Source: Streptomyces sp. R21
GTDB lineage: Bacteria; Actinomycetota; Actinomycetes; Streptomycetales; Streptomycetaceae
Assembly (NCBI RefSeq): GCF_041051975.1
Contig: NZ_CP163435.1
Span: forward strand, 310,001-374,000
Direction of reading: 5' to 3'
DNA: 64,000 bases
Shown here: positions 24,334-33,978 of the stretch, one piece after another
Position numbering within the stretch: the stretch's first letter is position 1
Layout: every line of letters begins with the position of its first letter
The notes under the pieces: model-generated
What the model saw: only the letters and a program-made list of their open reading frames with translations
What the model was told of the DNA's origin: nothing
The model's database searches: none
Made by a program: the position numbers and the translations under genes

Positions 24334-25632
24334 CTACGCCGGGGCAGCGGCCTTCTCGGGCTCCGTCTCGGCAGGGATGCGGTGCAGCCCCTTGCGGTCG
24401 TACCAGCTGGTCATGCCGAAGCCGAAGAGGGCGGCTGCCACGAGGCCGACGGCCATCATGACCCAGCCCCGGGTCAGGCCGGCGTCGGCCTGGGCGTCGT
24501 AGTAGAGGATCGAGCGGATGCCGCCTGTGATCTGCCGCAGCGGTTCGAACTCCGCCAGGAAGCGGTAGAAGCCGGGCAGCGCCTGAAGCGGCGTGGTGGC
24601 GTTGGCCGTCGGCACCGCCATCCCGATGAAGACCAGCGTGACCACCAGCATGCCGGGCGTGCCGAAGACGGCGAGCAGGGTCAGCGCACCGATCCCGGAG
24701 ACCGCGATGGCGCACACCGAATAGAGCCACAGCAGTGGCAGATGGGCGGCGTGCATTCCCATGAGGCCGACCGCGCCCGCCATGACCAGGCTCCCCATCA
24801 GCAGGGACAGCCCGGCCATGAGAGTGCTGCTGATGGCGAGGGTCTGCACCCGGGTCGCCCGGATGAGCGGGCGATGCAGGCGCAGCGGGCCCATGTCGTT
24901 GTGGGTGTAGCCGAGGGCGTGGTCCACCTGGCCGCTGATGACGTTGGCGGAGAGCATGCCGCAGACCACGAGGACGAGGGCGTAGTAGAACGCCGTCAGG
25001 CCCAGGCCGCTGTGCGAGTCGAGGGGATGGCCGTCCTCGACGGTGACGGCGGCCGGGTCGGCGAGCAGGACGCGTGCCGCGGCGGGCAGCTTCGCCTCCC
25101 CCGTTCCGCCCTGGGACGTGAGCTCCTTGCCCACCTGGAGCGAGGCGCTTTCGGCCGCCTGCGTCGTCGCAGTCCGGGCCAGACTGGAGCCCACGCTGCC
25201 GGCGGACTGGTTGGTCAGCACCGCCAGTGTCGGACGGGTCGGGGTCCCGGTGGTCGCGGCGCTGGTGAGTGCGGTGGTGGCGGAGGTGAAGTCGGCGGGG
25301 ACGACGAGCGCGCCGTACAGCTTGCCCTTGCCGAGTTCCTTCTTCATCTCCTTCTCGCCCATTACCTTCCAGTCGATCTTGTCCCCGCTCGCGGTGGACT
25401 TCTTGATCGACTCGGTGATCCCAGCCCCGAGGTTGACCTGCTTGCCGCCGAGAGCGGACCCCTTGTCGGCGTTGACCAGTCCGACGGGCAGATTCTTCAT
25501 GTGATCGACGGGATCGATGTTGGCCCCGACGTAGAACACGGTGAACAGCAGCGCGAGAACGCCTGTGATGACGCCGTTGGCGATCCACAGGGGTTTCGCA
25601 CGCAGGACGCGGAACGGGTGAATCCCACTCAT
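24334..25632 (-). CDS. DUF3533 / YhgE-Pip-like membrane transporter
   Basis: A 432-residue membrane protein, ATG 25632 behind GGAG. One N-terminal membrane helix (about residues 18-38) is followed by a large outside domain (VGLVNADKGSALGG near 50, typical of YhgE/Pip and DUF3533 proteins) and five or six C-terminal helices from about 215 on. Such ABC-2-type permeases export lipophilic compounds or peptides and are frequent TetR targets. Two near-palindromes of the shared operator lie 150-190 bases upstream. A hairpin follows. Confidence 0.85.
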   Translation of the reverse strand: MSGIHPFRVLRAKPLWIANGVITGVLALLFTVFYVGANIDPVDHMKNLPVGLVNADKGSALGGKQVNLGAGITESIKKSTASGDKIDWKVMGEKEMKKELGKGKLYGALVVPADFTSATTALTSAATTGTPTRPTLAVLTNQSAGSVGSSLARTATTQAAESASLQVGKELTSQGGTGEAKLPAAARVLLADPAAVTVEDGHPLDSHSGLGLTAFYYALVLVVCGMLSANVISGQVDHALGYTHNDMGPLRLHRPLIRATRVQTLAISSTLMAGLSLLMGSLVMAGAVGLMGMHAAHLPLLWLYSVCAIAVSGIGALTLLAVFGTPGMLVVTLVFIGMAVPTANATTPLQALPGFYRFLAEFEPLRQITGGIRSILYYDAQADAGLTRGWVMMAVGLVAAALFGFGMTSWYDRKGLHRIPAETEPEKAAAPA

Positions 25633-25784
25633 GACTTACTCCGGTCTCGGACAACACACTCATATCCGGAGAAGGGCGGACAGCTTCATTGCGGTCCGGC
25701 GACCCTCGGAACGTTCAATCTCGGCACACACGGCCGTCGACGCGGAACCGGAGATGCAGCACCCCGCCGGGACTCCGACTGATA

Positions 25785-25824
25785 AAACCGGTCGGTTTCA
25801 AGCTCATCGTAAACCGATCAGTTT
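25785..25824. promoter_or_regulatory. Two variant AAACCGATCGGTTT sites (transporter operator)
   Basis: AAACCGGTCGGTTT at 25785-25798 and AAACCGATCAGTTT at 25811-25824, centres 26 bases apart, each one base off the perfect palindrome. Confidence 0.75.
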
Positions 25825-26120
25825 ACAAATTCCAAGTCGAGGCGCTGGCCCATATCCCGAGCAGCGCCAGGAAGCCGCGTGCCGCGCCGCCAGCCCTGCC
25901 ATCGGGTGACTTCGAGCCGCGAGTGGAGCGGCTCGCTTCAGGTCACGCAAGTCCACCAGGTCCGTCTCGCCGAACACGGCCATCGGGGCGGCCCCGCCCA
26001 GCAGTCGCCGTTACCGGCTCCCGGCGACCTGCCAGCTCCAGATGATGGCCTCGATCCGCCTGGGCCCGGATGAAGCCGAACCGTGCTCTACCCGCTCGAT
26101 CGACACCGACAGGCAGTAGC
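25825..26120. other. Spacer without a recognisable gene
   Basis: No credible reading frame on either strand; it ends at an IS5 fragment. Confidence 0.4.
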
Positions 26121-26290
26121 AGTTGATCGAGCCGTTCCTGCCGATGGGCGAGCACGGTCCGTACCCTGAACGGCTGCGTGAGCAGTTCGAGGGGGAATCT
26201 GGCGGTTCCGCACCAGCAGTCAATGGCGGGAAATGCCGGGCCGGTTCGGCCGATGGCCGACGGTCTACCGGGAGGCGGGGACTGGAAGGT
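26121..26290 (+). mobile_element. IS5-family element, N-terminal transposase fragment
   Basis: Reads LIEPFLPMGEHGPYPERLRE, then after one frame break IWRFRTSSQWREMPGRFGRW and PTVYR. This is the usual start of the same IS5-type transposase whose tails occur at 18864 and 21232. Both ends are lost. Confidence 0.75.
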
Positions 26291-26324
26291 GAGCGGCGGC
26301 CACCGCGCAAGCGCCTGCCCCGGC

Positions 26325-26993
26325 TCAGAAGGGTGTGCGCGTTCGCGCCAGCTCGGCTGCTACGGCGTCGGCTACGGCATCCCTCACCTGCGCCTCTGTG
26401 GGCATGGGCCGGCCGAGTTCGGCAGCGAGTTGAGCCAACGAGGTCATCCGGACACCGGGCAGGGCGCAGGCCGTGAACGTGGTGTAGACGTCGAGGTCCG
26501 GGTCTATGTTGAGCGCGAATCCGTGGCTGGTGACGCCGCCGCTGATGCGCATCCCGATTGAGGCGATTTTGCGGTGTCCGGGGGTCCACACGCCGACCAG
26601 GCTCTCGGCGCCTCGGGGTGTGTCCCGGCGTATCGCGTCGAACCCAAGTGATCCCAGCGCACGGATCAGGGCGTGTTCGATCCGTCGTATCAAGCCGCGC
26701 GGTCCTAGCTCGCGTACGTTCAGCACGAGATACCCGATCAGCTGCCCTGGCCCGTGATAGGTGGCGTGACCTCCCCGGTCGACTTCGACCAGGCTGATCG
26801 GTGAAGCCGGTTCTGGCAGTTGGTCGGCCGGTGTTCGCGCCGTGTAAGTGATCACGGGAGGGTGGGTGAGCAGAAACAGCCGATCTCCAGTACGCCCCTG
26901 CTTTCGCTCGGCTACCCAACCGGCCATGTCGGCCTGCGCCACCTCATACGGCACCTCACCCAGATCGACTCGTTCCATCTCCCCTGGCTGCAT
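26325..26993 (-). CDS. lipB: Octanoyltransferase LipB
   Basis: Transfers octanoyl from acyl-carrier protein to lipoyl domains, the first step of lipoate synthesis. The 222 residues include the signature RGGHATYHGPGQLIGY, the active-site lysine in RKIASIGMRI and the active-site cysteine in TACALPGVRM. ATG 26993 is chosen for GGGAGAGG upstream; an upstream extension reads as noise. Length is normal. No lipA is adjacent, and it sits beside IS debris, so it may be a second copy rather than the housekeeping gene. Confidence 0.92.
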   Translation of the reverse strand: MQPGEMERVDLGEVPYEVAQADMAGWVAERKQGRTGDRLFLLTHPPVITYTARTPADQLPEPASPISLVEVDRGGHATYHGPGQLIGYLVLNVRELGPRGLIRRIEHALIRALGSLGFDAIRRDTPRGAESLVGVWTPGHRKIASIGMRISGGVTSHGFALNIDPDLDVYTTFTACALPGVRMTSLAQLAAELGRPMPTEAQVRDAVADAVAAELARTRTPF

Positions 26994-27157
26994 TGCCTCT
27001 CCCGTGTCTTCGAGGCGACGTCGCCTCGAGCCGCGCCTGCAAACTCCTGGACTGGTGTCGCCGATGAGCAAACTGTGCATCGTTTAGGCTCGGCGTGCAG
27101 TCAGGTCAGGTGTCATCACCCATAGCCGCGACCACCTAAAGCTGCTTGTGGCTGGCT

Positions 27158-28375
27158 TCAGCGTGGCGTTCCGTACCCGTGGATCCCCGGGATGGAGAGT
27201 TTTCCGCCTGTCTGTCCGGCCTGGTCAATGTCGGCGTCGTCCAGGCCGAGTTGGAGCTTCAGGTTGAGCTTCCCGACCGTGTCGTAGAGCCACTCCGGAA
27301 TGGTGTCCGGGGTGAGGTGCAGGCGGAGGACGGGCGGTACGGGAACGCCTTCGACTCCGGAGAGGGTGCCCGTCAGGCTTTCGACGTACATGGTGATGCC
27401 GTCGCCTCGCAGCGTGGACGTCGAGCCGGGCGCCCCGTCGATGTGCTGGATCTGCGGGCCGACGGGCACCGCCATCTTCAGGTCACGGATCGTGACGCTC
27501 CCCGCGGAGAACTTGAGCACCCGCTTGGGCCCGGCGGCCGTGTCCACGGTCACCACGCCGCCGAAGACGAGGTCATGCAGTTCGAGGCGGCTCCCCTTCA
27601 TGTTCCATGCCTCGGCGGAGAATCGGCCGGCCTCATGTTCCTCGGGGGCCTTGAGATCACTGATGTCGCAGGTTCGGGAGGTTCCCCTGGTGGGCTCCGG
27701 TCGGGGCGACGGCTCGACGGCCCGGTGGCTGGGAGCAGGTGATACAGGTGTGGTGGACGGCCGGGGCTCGGGCGGTGCTCCGGACTCTGGCCTCGAAGTT
27801 GCCGATCTTGGTGATGGGCTCGCGTGGAGTGAGGGGCTCGCGTCGGGTGACGGGCTTTGCTGCTCGGCGTCATCGCGGAAGAGGGGATCGAGGATGTCCG
27901 CGAGGCTCGTTGTGGCGGAGGTTGCGCTGGGCGAGGGGGTGGGAGCGGCGGTCGGTGCTGGGGTCGGGCCCGCTCCCTCGTCGTCCGCGTGCGACGACGG
28001 CTTGACGGGCTCCCCGCTCTGGTGAGCGCCGACCGTGCGGGGATCAGCGGACGGGGTGGAGTTTGCGGGAGCGTTCGTCGCAGAGGTTGAGGTGTCGTCG
28101 GGACGGGCGCAGTCGACACCACTGGTTCCAGGCGCGCCTGACCCCTCTTCGGAAACGGAGAGCGCCGCAGTGGTGCTCGTGTCCGCGGACTCGGGCAGGC
28201 GTTGACTTCCCAGGATGAGGGCGGTCGGCAGCACGGTGAGCGCGAGAGCCCTCCCGACCGGCAGACGCAGGCGTGTCAGCGCGGACGTACGGGGGATGGC
28301 GTGCCGGCCTCTCGGCAGTCGAGCGAATCGGGGGACTGCGGCCTCGCCGCGGGTGTCGGGCGACTGGTCACTCAC
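27158..28375 (-). CDS. Exported protein of the DUF6230/DUF6114 operon
   Basis: A 405-residue protein beginning at GTG 28375, overlapping the DUF6114 stop by eight bases. One membrane helix near residues 40-58 is followed by about 160 residues of Pro/Ser/Thr/Ala-rich linker and a beta-rich C-terminal domain (LELHDLVFGGVVTVDTAAG, GDGITMYVESLTG) resembling the fold expected of DUF6230. It ends with a patch of leucines and IHGYGTPR. I know this three-gene layout from streptomycete genomes, but no biochemical role. Confidence 0.75.
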   Translation of the reverse strand: MSDQSPDTRGEAAVPRFARLPRGRHAIPRTSALTRLRLPVGRALALTVLPTALILGSQRLPESADTSTTAALSVSEEGSGAPGTSGVDCARPDDTSTSATNAPANSTPSADPRTVGAHQSGEPVKPSSHADDEGAGPTPAPTAAPTPSPSATSATTSLADILDPLFRDDAEQQSPSPDASPSLHASPSPRSATSRPESGAPPEPRPSTTPVSPAPSHRAVEPSPRPEPTRGTSRTCDISDLKAPEEHEAGRFSAEAWNMKGSRLELHDLVFGGVVTVDTAAGPKRVLKFSAGSVTIRDLKMAVPVGPQIQHIDGAPGSTSTLRGDGITMYVESLTGTLSGVEGVPVPPVLRLHLTPDTIPEWLYDTVGKLNLKLQLGLDDADIDQAGQTGGKLSIPGIHGYGTPR

Positions 28376-28853
28376 TCCCCTGTCCTCCCACCCGGCTGAC
28401 GGCGGCTGACGGCCCCTCGGCGCCGTCGGGTATGTCCTCCGGGTCCCCGTCCACCGGGCCCCATGCCAGAGCCAGGAGTCCGCCCGCCGCCGCGAGCAGC
28501 GTGCCGACGAAAAAGCCGCCGAAATTGGAAATGGGAAGCGACAGAACGCCGAGGAACACCGCGACGCAGCCGGCGAAGAACCTGATGATCGGCTGGAACC
28601 AGAGGAGTCCGCCGAGGACGATCAGAGTCAGGCCGATGACCAGGGATCCGGCCCCCGCCGTGGTGGACATCGCCACGGACAAGGCGCCCAGGGAGAGGTT
28701 GAAATACGGGAAGTAGATGATGGGCGCAGCGGCAAGGAGCACCAGCAGACCCGCCCAGAAGGGGCGGGTGCGCCGCCAGGCCCGGAAGCCTCGGCGAGCG
28801 CGGGTGAAGCCGCTGTCGCTGTGGGGGTGCGCGGGTGCACCGGCACTCGTCAT
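28368..28853 (-). CDS. DUF6114 membrane protein
   Basis: A 161-residue integral membrane protein with four hydrophobic helices (FWAGLLVLLAAAPIIYFPYF, then ALSVAMSTTAGAGSLVIGL, LIVLGGLLWFQPIIRFFAG and VGTLLAAAGGLLALAWG). ATG 28853 has GGAG ten bases upstream. It lies between the DUF6230 gene and the third gene, which it overlaps. It probably forms a membrane complex with both. Family assignment is from memory of the conserved gene order. Confidence 0.8.
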   Translation of the reverse strand: MTSAGAPAHPHSDSGFTRARRGFRAWRRTRPFWAGLLVLLAAAPIIYFPYFNLSLGALSVAMSTTAGAGSLVIGLTLIVLGGLLWFQPIIRFFAGCVAVFLGVLSLPISNFGGFFVGTLLAAAGGLLALAWGPVDGDPEDIPDGAEGPSAAVSRVGGQGSE

Positions 28854-28971
28854 GTGGCAGCTCCCAAGTCGTGGGTGGGTGAGGGTGTCCGCGAGGACGG
28901 TGGGGCACTGCCGCCCCCTGCGCAGTCGCCGGCCGCTTCCGCGCGCGGGAGGCGAGGGGGCGGAAGCGAGG

Positions 28972-29586
28972 TCAGAAGCAGTCGTGGCGGCCGCCCGCGA
29001 TGTTCATGTGCAGGCCCGCCAGTTCGAACGTTCCCGCAGTCGTGGCCCAGACCTTCTGGTGGGCATCAATGATTTCGACCGCGTCCGCCTGCTGGGCGTA
29101 TCCGTTGGGATCCACGTGGTCCTTCGGGTTGACCTGACCCTTGGTCATGGAACCAGTGGCAACGCCGATGTCGACGTTGGTGAAGGTGCCCTTCTTCGCC
29201 TGGAGATCGGTCATGTCGATGTACAGGTCCTTGGCCTTGACCGGCGTACCCGATCCGCCGGCCTTTAGCGTCATCGTGTAGGTCCCGAGGACAGGTATGT
29301 CCACCGGGACGGACTGGCACATGTCGGTGACCGTCGCATTCTTGATGGACGAGACCGAGACGGGCACGTGCTTGCCGTTCTTGGCGACATCGACCGTGGC
29401 GTAGTTGCCGAATCCAGTGCCGCTCAGCTTGCCGGCCGAAACCTGGAAGTCGGAACCGGAGATGCTGAACGAAGCGGCCAGTGCGCCCTGGGCCATGGAG
29501 ACGGCGACCGCCGCGGTGGCGGCCACTGTCGGCACCGCACCGATGGCGAAGCGCTTCCAGTGGGTCTTGCCGATTCGCTGGGACAT
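28972..29586 (-). CDS. DUF6230 secreted protein
   Basis: A 204-residue protein starting at ATG 29586 behind GGAGAA. The N-terminus (KRFAIGAVPTVAATAAVAVS) is a signal peptide or anchor, with a cut near GALAAS. The mature part is beta-rich (FSISGSDFQVSAGKLSGTGF, then YIDMTDLQAKKGTFTNVDIG) and ends HDCF. It is the first gene of the operon and divergent from a MerR regulator, with paired palindromes between them. The molecular role is not known. Confidence 0.82.
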   Translation of the reverse strand: MSQRIGKTHWKRFAIGAVPTVAATAAVAVSMAQGALAASFSISGSDFQVSAGKLSGTGFGNYATVDVAKNGKHVPVSVSSIKNATVTDMCQSVPVDIPVLGTYTMTLKAGGSGTPVKAKDLYIDMTDLQAKKGTFTNVDIGVATGSMTKGQVNPKDHVDPNGYAQQADAVEIIDAHQKVWATTAGTFELAGLHMNIAGGRHDCF

Positions 29587-29757
29587 GTGTGGTTCTCCGT
29601 TGTCTAGGCGTACGAGACGACCGGACCCAGAACCGACTGGCCCGGGTCCGGGGCGGGGGAAGAACTGCGGCTGGGTGTGGCCGTGACGGTGCAGCCGGCT
29701 TCCGCGGGCGCATGTCGTCCACGCGCACGGAGGAAGTGGGTACACCGAAGAAGCGCT

Positions 29758-29797
29758 CGATAGTGTTACTACCGAGTACCCGATAGTGGCACTATCG
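29758..29797. promoter_or_regulatory. Paired CGATAGTG palindromes (DUF6230/MerR operator)
   Basis: CGATAGTGGCACTATCG (29781-29797) is a perfect 17-base palindrome; CGATAGTGTTACTACCG (29758-29774) is an imperfect copy 23 bases upstream. Both lie between the two divergent genes, the expected place for MerR binding. Confidence 0.75.
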
Positions 29798-29859
29798 ATC
29801 CCATCGAGGCAACCCCCGGTAACGCGATACTGGTGGGACAGTTGAGCGTGAGGGAGCGC

Positions 29860-30564
29860 ATGAGGATTTCAGAGCTCAGCCGACGGTCCGGGGTGCCGAT
29901 GGCGACCATCAAGTACTACCGACGGGAAGGGCTGCTTCCCGAGGGACGCGCGCTGAACCCGACGGCGGTCGAGTACGGCGAGGAGCACATCCAGCGGCTC
30001 CGTCTGATCCGTTCTCTCATCCAGCTCGGCGGGCTGTCCGTCGCACGTACCCGTGAGGTGCTCGAGGCGGTGGACCATCCGCTGGATGCGTTCGAGACCC
30101 TGGGCGTCGTCCACCACGCACTGCCCGTGCCCTCCGCGGCCAAGAACGCGAAGGGCGCGAAGGACGACGACGGGCCTGACAGCGCTGTCGACGAAGCGGT
30201 GTCGGGCGAAGGAGCCGTAGCGAGCGTCGAGGCTCTCATCGGGACCATGGGCTGGCAGATCTCCGATGCGTCGCCGCACCGCCCGGCGCTCGCCGAGAGT
30301 CTCGCCGCGCTGAGCCGCCTCGGCACCGACTACACAGCCGACGACCTCGTCCCCTACGCACGGCTCGCCACCTCCACCGCCGATTTGGACTTCGCGCAGT
30401 TCGAGGGGATCGAGGACCGCATCGCCCTCGCCGAGCGCGCGGTGGTCCTCACCGTGCTGTTCGAGCCGGTCGTCCGGCTGCTACGGCGTCTGGCCCAGGA
30501 GGACGCGAACCACCGTCGCCATGACCGCCTTGCATGCGGGCGGGGCGAGCAGCCGGAGGAGTGA
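29860..30564 (+). CDS. MerR-family regulator
   Basis: A 234-residue regulator with an N-terminal MerR DNA-binding domain (MRISELSRRSGVPMATIKYY, RREGLLPEG). The effector half is helical and unlike metal-sensing members (no conserved Cys). ATG 29860 puts the helix-turn-helix at the normal position; GTG 29833 is possible. Divergent placement and the palindromes at 29758-29797 suggest it controls the DUF6230 operon and itself. Confidence 0.88.
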   Translation: MRISELSRRSGVPMATIKYYRREGLLPEGRALNPTAVEYGEEHIQRLRLIRSLIQLGGLSVARTREVLEAVDHPLDAFETLGVVHHALPVPSAAKNAKGAKDDDGPDSAVDEAVSGEGAVASVEALIGTMGWQISDASPHRPALAESLAALSRLGTDYTADDLVPYARLATSTADLDFAQFEGIEDRIALAERAVVLTVLFEPVVRLLRRLAQEDANHRRHDRLACGRGEQPEE

Positions 30565-30657
30565 GTCCCCAGCAGGGCACCGTCGACACCCTCCGCTCGC
30601 GACGGCAGCGAGGGCCGAAGTGCCCCGGGTGAAGGCACTTCGGCCTCTCGGAAGGGT

Positions 30658-32834
30658 TCAGCCCGTGGTGACGGGGACCCTCTCGTCGGTGTCTTCGGGC
30701 ACGTCGGTCTCCTTGATGCCGAACCGGTCGTAGAAGCGGGCGAGTGGGCCCGGAGCCCACCAGGCCGCCCTGCCCAGCAGCCTCATGACGGCCGTTCCCA
30801 GCAGGACCCGCACCACCAGCACGTCCACCAGGACCGCGAACACCATGCCGACACCGAACAGCTTGATCGTCAGCACATCGCTCATCCCGATCGCCGCGAG
30901 CGGCACGCACATCAGCACCGCCGCGCTCACGACCAGGCGGCCGATGGACTGCAGCCCGGTCGCCACGGCTTCCGTGCTGTCGCCCTGCTTGTCGTACTGC
31001 TCCCGCATCCGGGACACCAGGAACACCTCGTAGTCCATGGAGAGCCCGAAGATCAGCGCGAACAGCATGATCGGCATGTTGGGCTCGATGTTGCCCGTCG
31101 GATCGAAGCCGAGCAGGTTGTGCAGATGGCCGTCCTGGAAGATCCAGACCAGGACGCCGAAGGTCGCGGACAGCGACAGCATGTTCATCGCGATCGCCTT
31201 CAACGGCAGCAGCACCGAGCCGAACGCGAGGAACAGCAGGAGGTACGTCATCACCGCGATGTAGAGCAGCATCCACGGCAGGGTCTCGCCCAGCGCGTCC
31301 AGGGTGTCGTCGTACACCGCCGACTCGCCGCCGAAGTACGCCCGGGCGCCCGGCGGTTCGGGGACGTCCTTGAGCCGGTTCACCAGGTCGCGCGCGTGGG
31401 TCGAGATGGGATTGCCGTCGTAGGTGACCGACACCCGGGCCGTGGTGCCCTCCACGCCGCTGATCCGGGCGCTCGTGGCGCCCTCCGTGGCGCCGAGCCG
31501 CTCGGCGTACGCCTTCAACGCCGCGCCCTGGTCCTTCGAGGTCCCGTCGGACTTCAGCACGAGCAGCGAGTCGATGGACTTCACCGCGTCGCCGTCAAAG
31601 TCGTGCTCCATGGCGTTGAAGACCTGGCGACCCTCGGAGCTGCTCGGCAGCTGCTGCGCGTTGATGGAACCGAACTCGATCTTGGAGAACGGCAGGGCGA
31701 GCGTCAGCAGCAGGCCCACCGCGCCCACCACCACGACCCACCGCCGCCGCATCAGGCCGTGCCCGAACCGGTACCAGGCACCCTCGCCCGCCGCCGTCGG
31801 CCGCCCTGCCTTCTTGCGGCGCAGCGGGAAGGCATTGACCTTCGATCCCATCACGGCGAGCAGCGCGGGCAGCGCGACCAGTGAGAAGAGCACCGCCAGC
31901 AGGACCGCTGCCACACCGCCGTACGACATCGACTTCAGGAACGTGGACGGGAAGAGGGTCAAGCCGGCCAGCGCCGCCGCGACCGTCGTGCCGGAAACCA
32001 TCACGGTGCGCCCGGCCGTGGCAAGGGTGCGCCCGATCGCCGCTTCACCGGTGTAGCCGGCCGCCAGCTCCTCGCGGTAGCGGCTCACGATCAGCAGGCC
32101 GTAGTCGATGGCGACCGCGAGACCCAGGATCGTGACCAGGCTCATGGAGAACACGGACACGTCGGTGATGTTCGCGATGGTCCGCAGGACGGCCATCGAA
32201 CCAAGGATGGAGAGCACGCCGACAAGCAGCGGGAGGAAGGCCGCGGTCAGACCGCCGAACACGACCAGCAGGAGCAGGAAGAGCACGGGGGCCGAGATGA
32301 TTTCCGCGGTTCTCAGGTCATGTTCGATCTTCTCACTCGCCTGGTGGCCGGTGGGTACCGTTCCACCTTGCAGCGTCTGAAGGCCAGGTGCCGGAATCTT
32401 GTCCTTGACCGCCTCGTACGCGTCCTCCTTGGCCTTCTCGCTGCTGCCGTGCAGGTTCAGGGCGACGTAGGTGGCGTGCCGGTCGTGGCTGACCTGCGCC
32501 GGCATCTTGGTCGTCCAGAAGTCCAGGTAGCCGGTCACCTCCGACTTCGGCAGGGACTCCAACTGCTTGACGACCGCCTGCTGGAAGGACGGGTCGTCGA
32601 CGGTGCGGTCCTTGTCGCGATAGACGATCACCGCGTCAGGCGTCCGCTGCGGGAACGCCTTCTCGGCGATGTGGGCCGCGCGCACGCTGTCCGAGCCGGG
32701 GTCCTGGAAGCCGAGCGGTGTCAGGGATCCGAAGACTCCGGCACCGTAGGCCCCGGACAGGACGGCGAACAGCATCGTCAGTATCAGCACCGGCTTTCGC
32801 CTGCGGTACAGCAGTCGCCCAAACCCCTCAAACA
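30658..32834 (-). CDS. MMPL-family RND-type exporter
   Basis: A 725-residue MMPL transporter with two repeats, each one helix, a large outside loop and five helices. Typical stretches are GLAVAIDYGLLIVSRYREEL in the first half and FGLSMDYEVFLVSRMREQYD in the second, holding the proton-relay Asp-Tyr pairs. ATG 32834 follows AGGAG. MMPL proteins export lipids, antibiotics or siderophores. The divergent TetR (33100) and the palindromes between them make inducible efflux the likely role. Confidence 0.93.
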
Positions 32835-32922
32835 TTACTTCTCCTAGATCGTTAGCCAGCGCCAGGCAGGACCGTCTGAAGGTCGGCGCCGAACGAACCG
32901 TAACAGTGTTTTTATTGCTCGA

Positions 32923-33086
32923 TGCAACGCTGTTGCACACCTCTCATCCGGCGAGGGGTCGAGTTCATCCACCCTGACCTGCTGGTATGCAAGAGGAGCT
33001 TGTTCGGAAGCGGCGGATCCTGGCGCGGGCGCATCGGACGGCAACAAGCCAAGGCGATGCCGAGAAGCATTCGTAACGGCGTTGCA
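32923..33086. promoter_or_regulatory. Operator pair between MMPL and TetR genes
   Basis: TGCAACGCTGTTGCA (32923-32937) is a perfect palindrome with a three-base centre. A related GTAACGGCGTTGCA (33073-33086) lies just before the TetR start. One copy sits near each divergent promoter. Confidence 0.6.
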
Positions 33087-33099
33087 ATAAGATGGCGCC

Positions 33100-33735
33100 A
33101 TGGCCAGGCTCAAGACACATGACGAAGCACTCCGGCTCCGGCTCCTACACCGCGCTGCCGCCACGGTCTTCGACCGCGGCACGGCCGCCCTGAGCCTGCG
33201 ACAGCTCGCTGCGGACGTGAAGACCTCGACCACGGCGGTCTACTCGCTGTTCGGCAACAAGGCGGGCCTGCTCAGGAGCCTGTACGAGGAGGCCGCGCGG
33301 CTCTTCGTCGCACGCCTGGCAGCCATCCGTCCGACGGACGACCCAGCCGGCGACGTGATCCGGCTTGGGCTCGTCTATCGCGAATACGCCATCGCCAACC
33401 CGCATCTCTACGCGATCCTCTTCGCCGACCGCAGCGTCCAGTGCCCGTCCGAGCCGGAGTCGGAGTCGCCGCGTGAGGCCATCGAGACCTACCGGCCCCT
33501 CGTCGACGCCGTGCGGCGCGGACAGCAGGCAGGGCAGTTCAGTTCGGAGTCCGACCCGGAGGTCATCGCGCTGTCGGTCTGGGGAACGGCCCATGGCCTG
33601 GTGTCCCTGGTGCTCTCGGGGAACGAGCCGCCCGGGCTCGCGGTCGCCGACTGCTACGAGCGGGCACTGGGGGTACTGGTGGCGGGGTGGCGAGAGAGCG
33701 AGGGGAAAGTTCAGGGGGTCGCTGACGCGCCGTGA
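33100..33735 (+). CDS. TetR-family regulator of the MMPL exporter
   Basis: A 211-residue TetR protein. Residues 10-60 form the DNA-binding domain (LSLRQLAADVKTSTTAVYSL, FGNKAGLL), and the C-terminal helical domain (LVYREYAIANPHLYAILFA, WGTAHGLVSLVLSG) belongs to the TetR_C_33-like type. It is divergent from the MMPL gene, with palindromes in the 265-base gap, so local repression is the natural reading. The inducer is unknown. Confidence 0.9.
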   Translation: MARLKTHDEALRLRLLHRAAATVFDRGTAALSLRQLAADVKTSTTAVYSLFGNKAGLLRSLYEEAARLFVARLAAIRPTDDPAGDVIRLGLVYREYAIANPHLYAILFADRSVQCPSEPESESPREAIETYRPLVDAVRRGQQAGQFSSESDPEVIALSVWGTAHGLVSLVLSGNEPPGLAVADCYERALGVLVAGWRESEGKVQGVADAP

Positions 33736-33978
33736 GCCCGGAGCCGGTACCCGCTCCGGGCCTGAACGTACGGTTCAGCGCCTTGAGGGCGTGGAGTTGT
33801 ACGGAGACTGTCGAGTTGTACGGAGACCATGGCCTGCCCGAAATCGACCGCAGCGCCGCGCACCACACCGGCAAGACCTGCCCCGCCCGGGTCCGCGCCC
33901 GGGTCGAGGTCGCCCGCTGTACGGCCGGGGTGCACACTGCTCCCCCGCCCAGGCGGCCGCCTGGGCCGGCCGGAGAGG

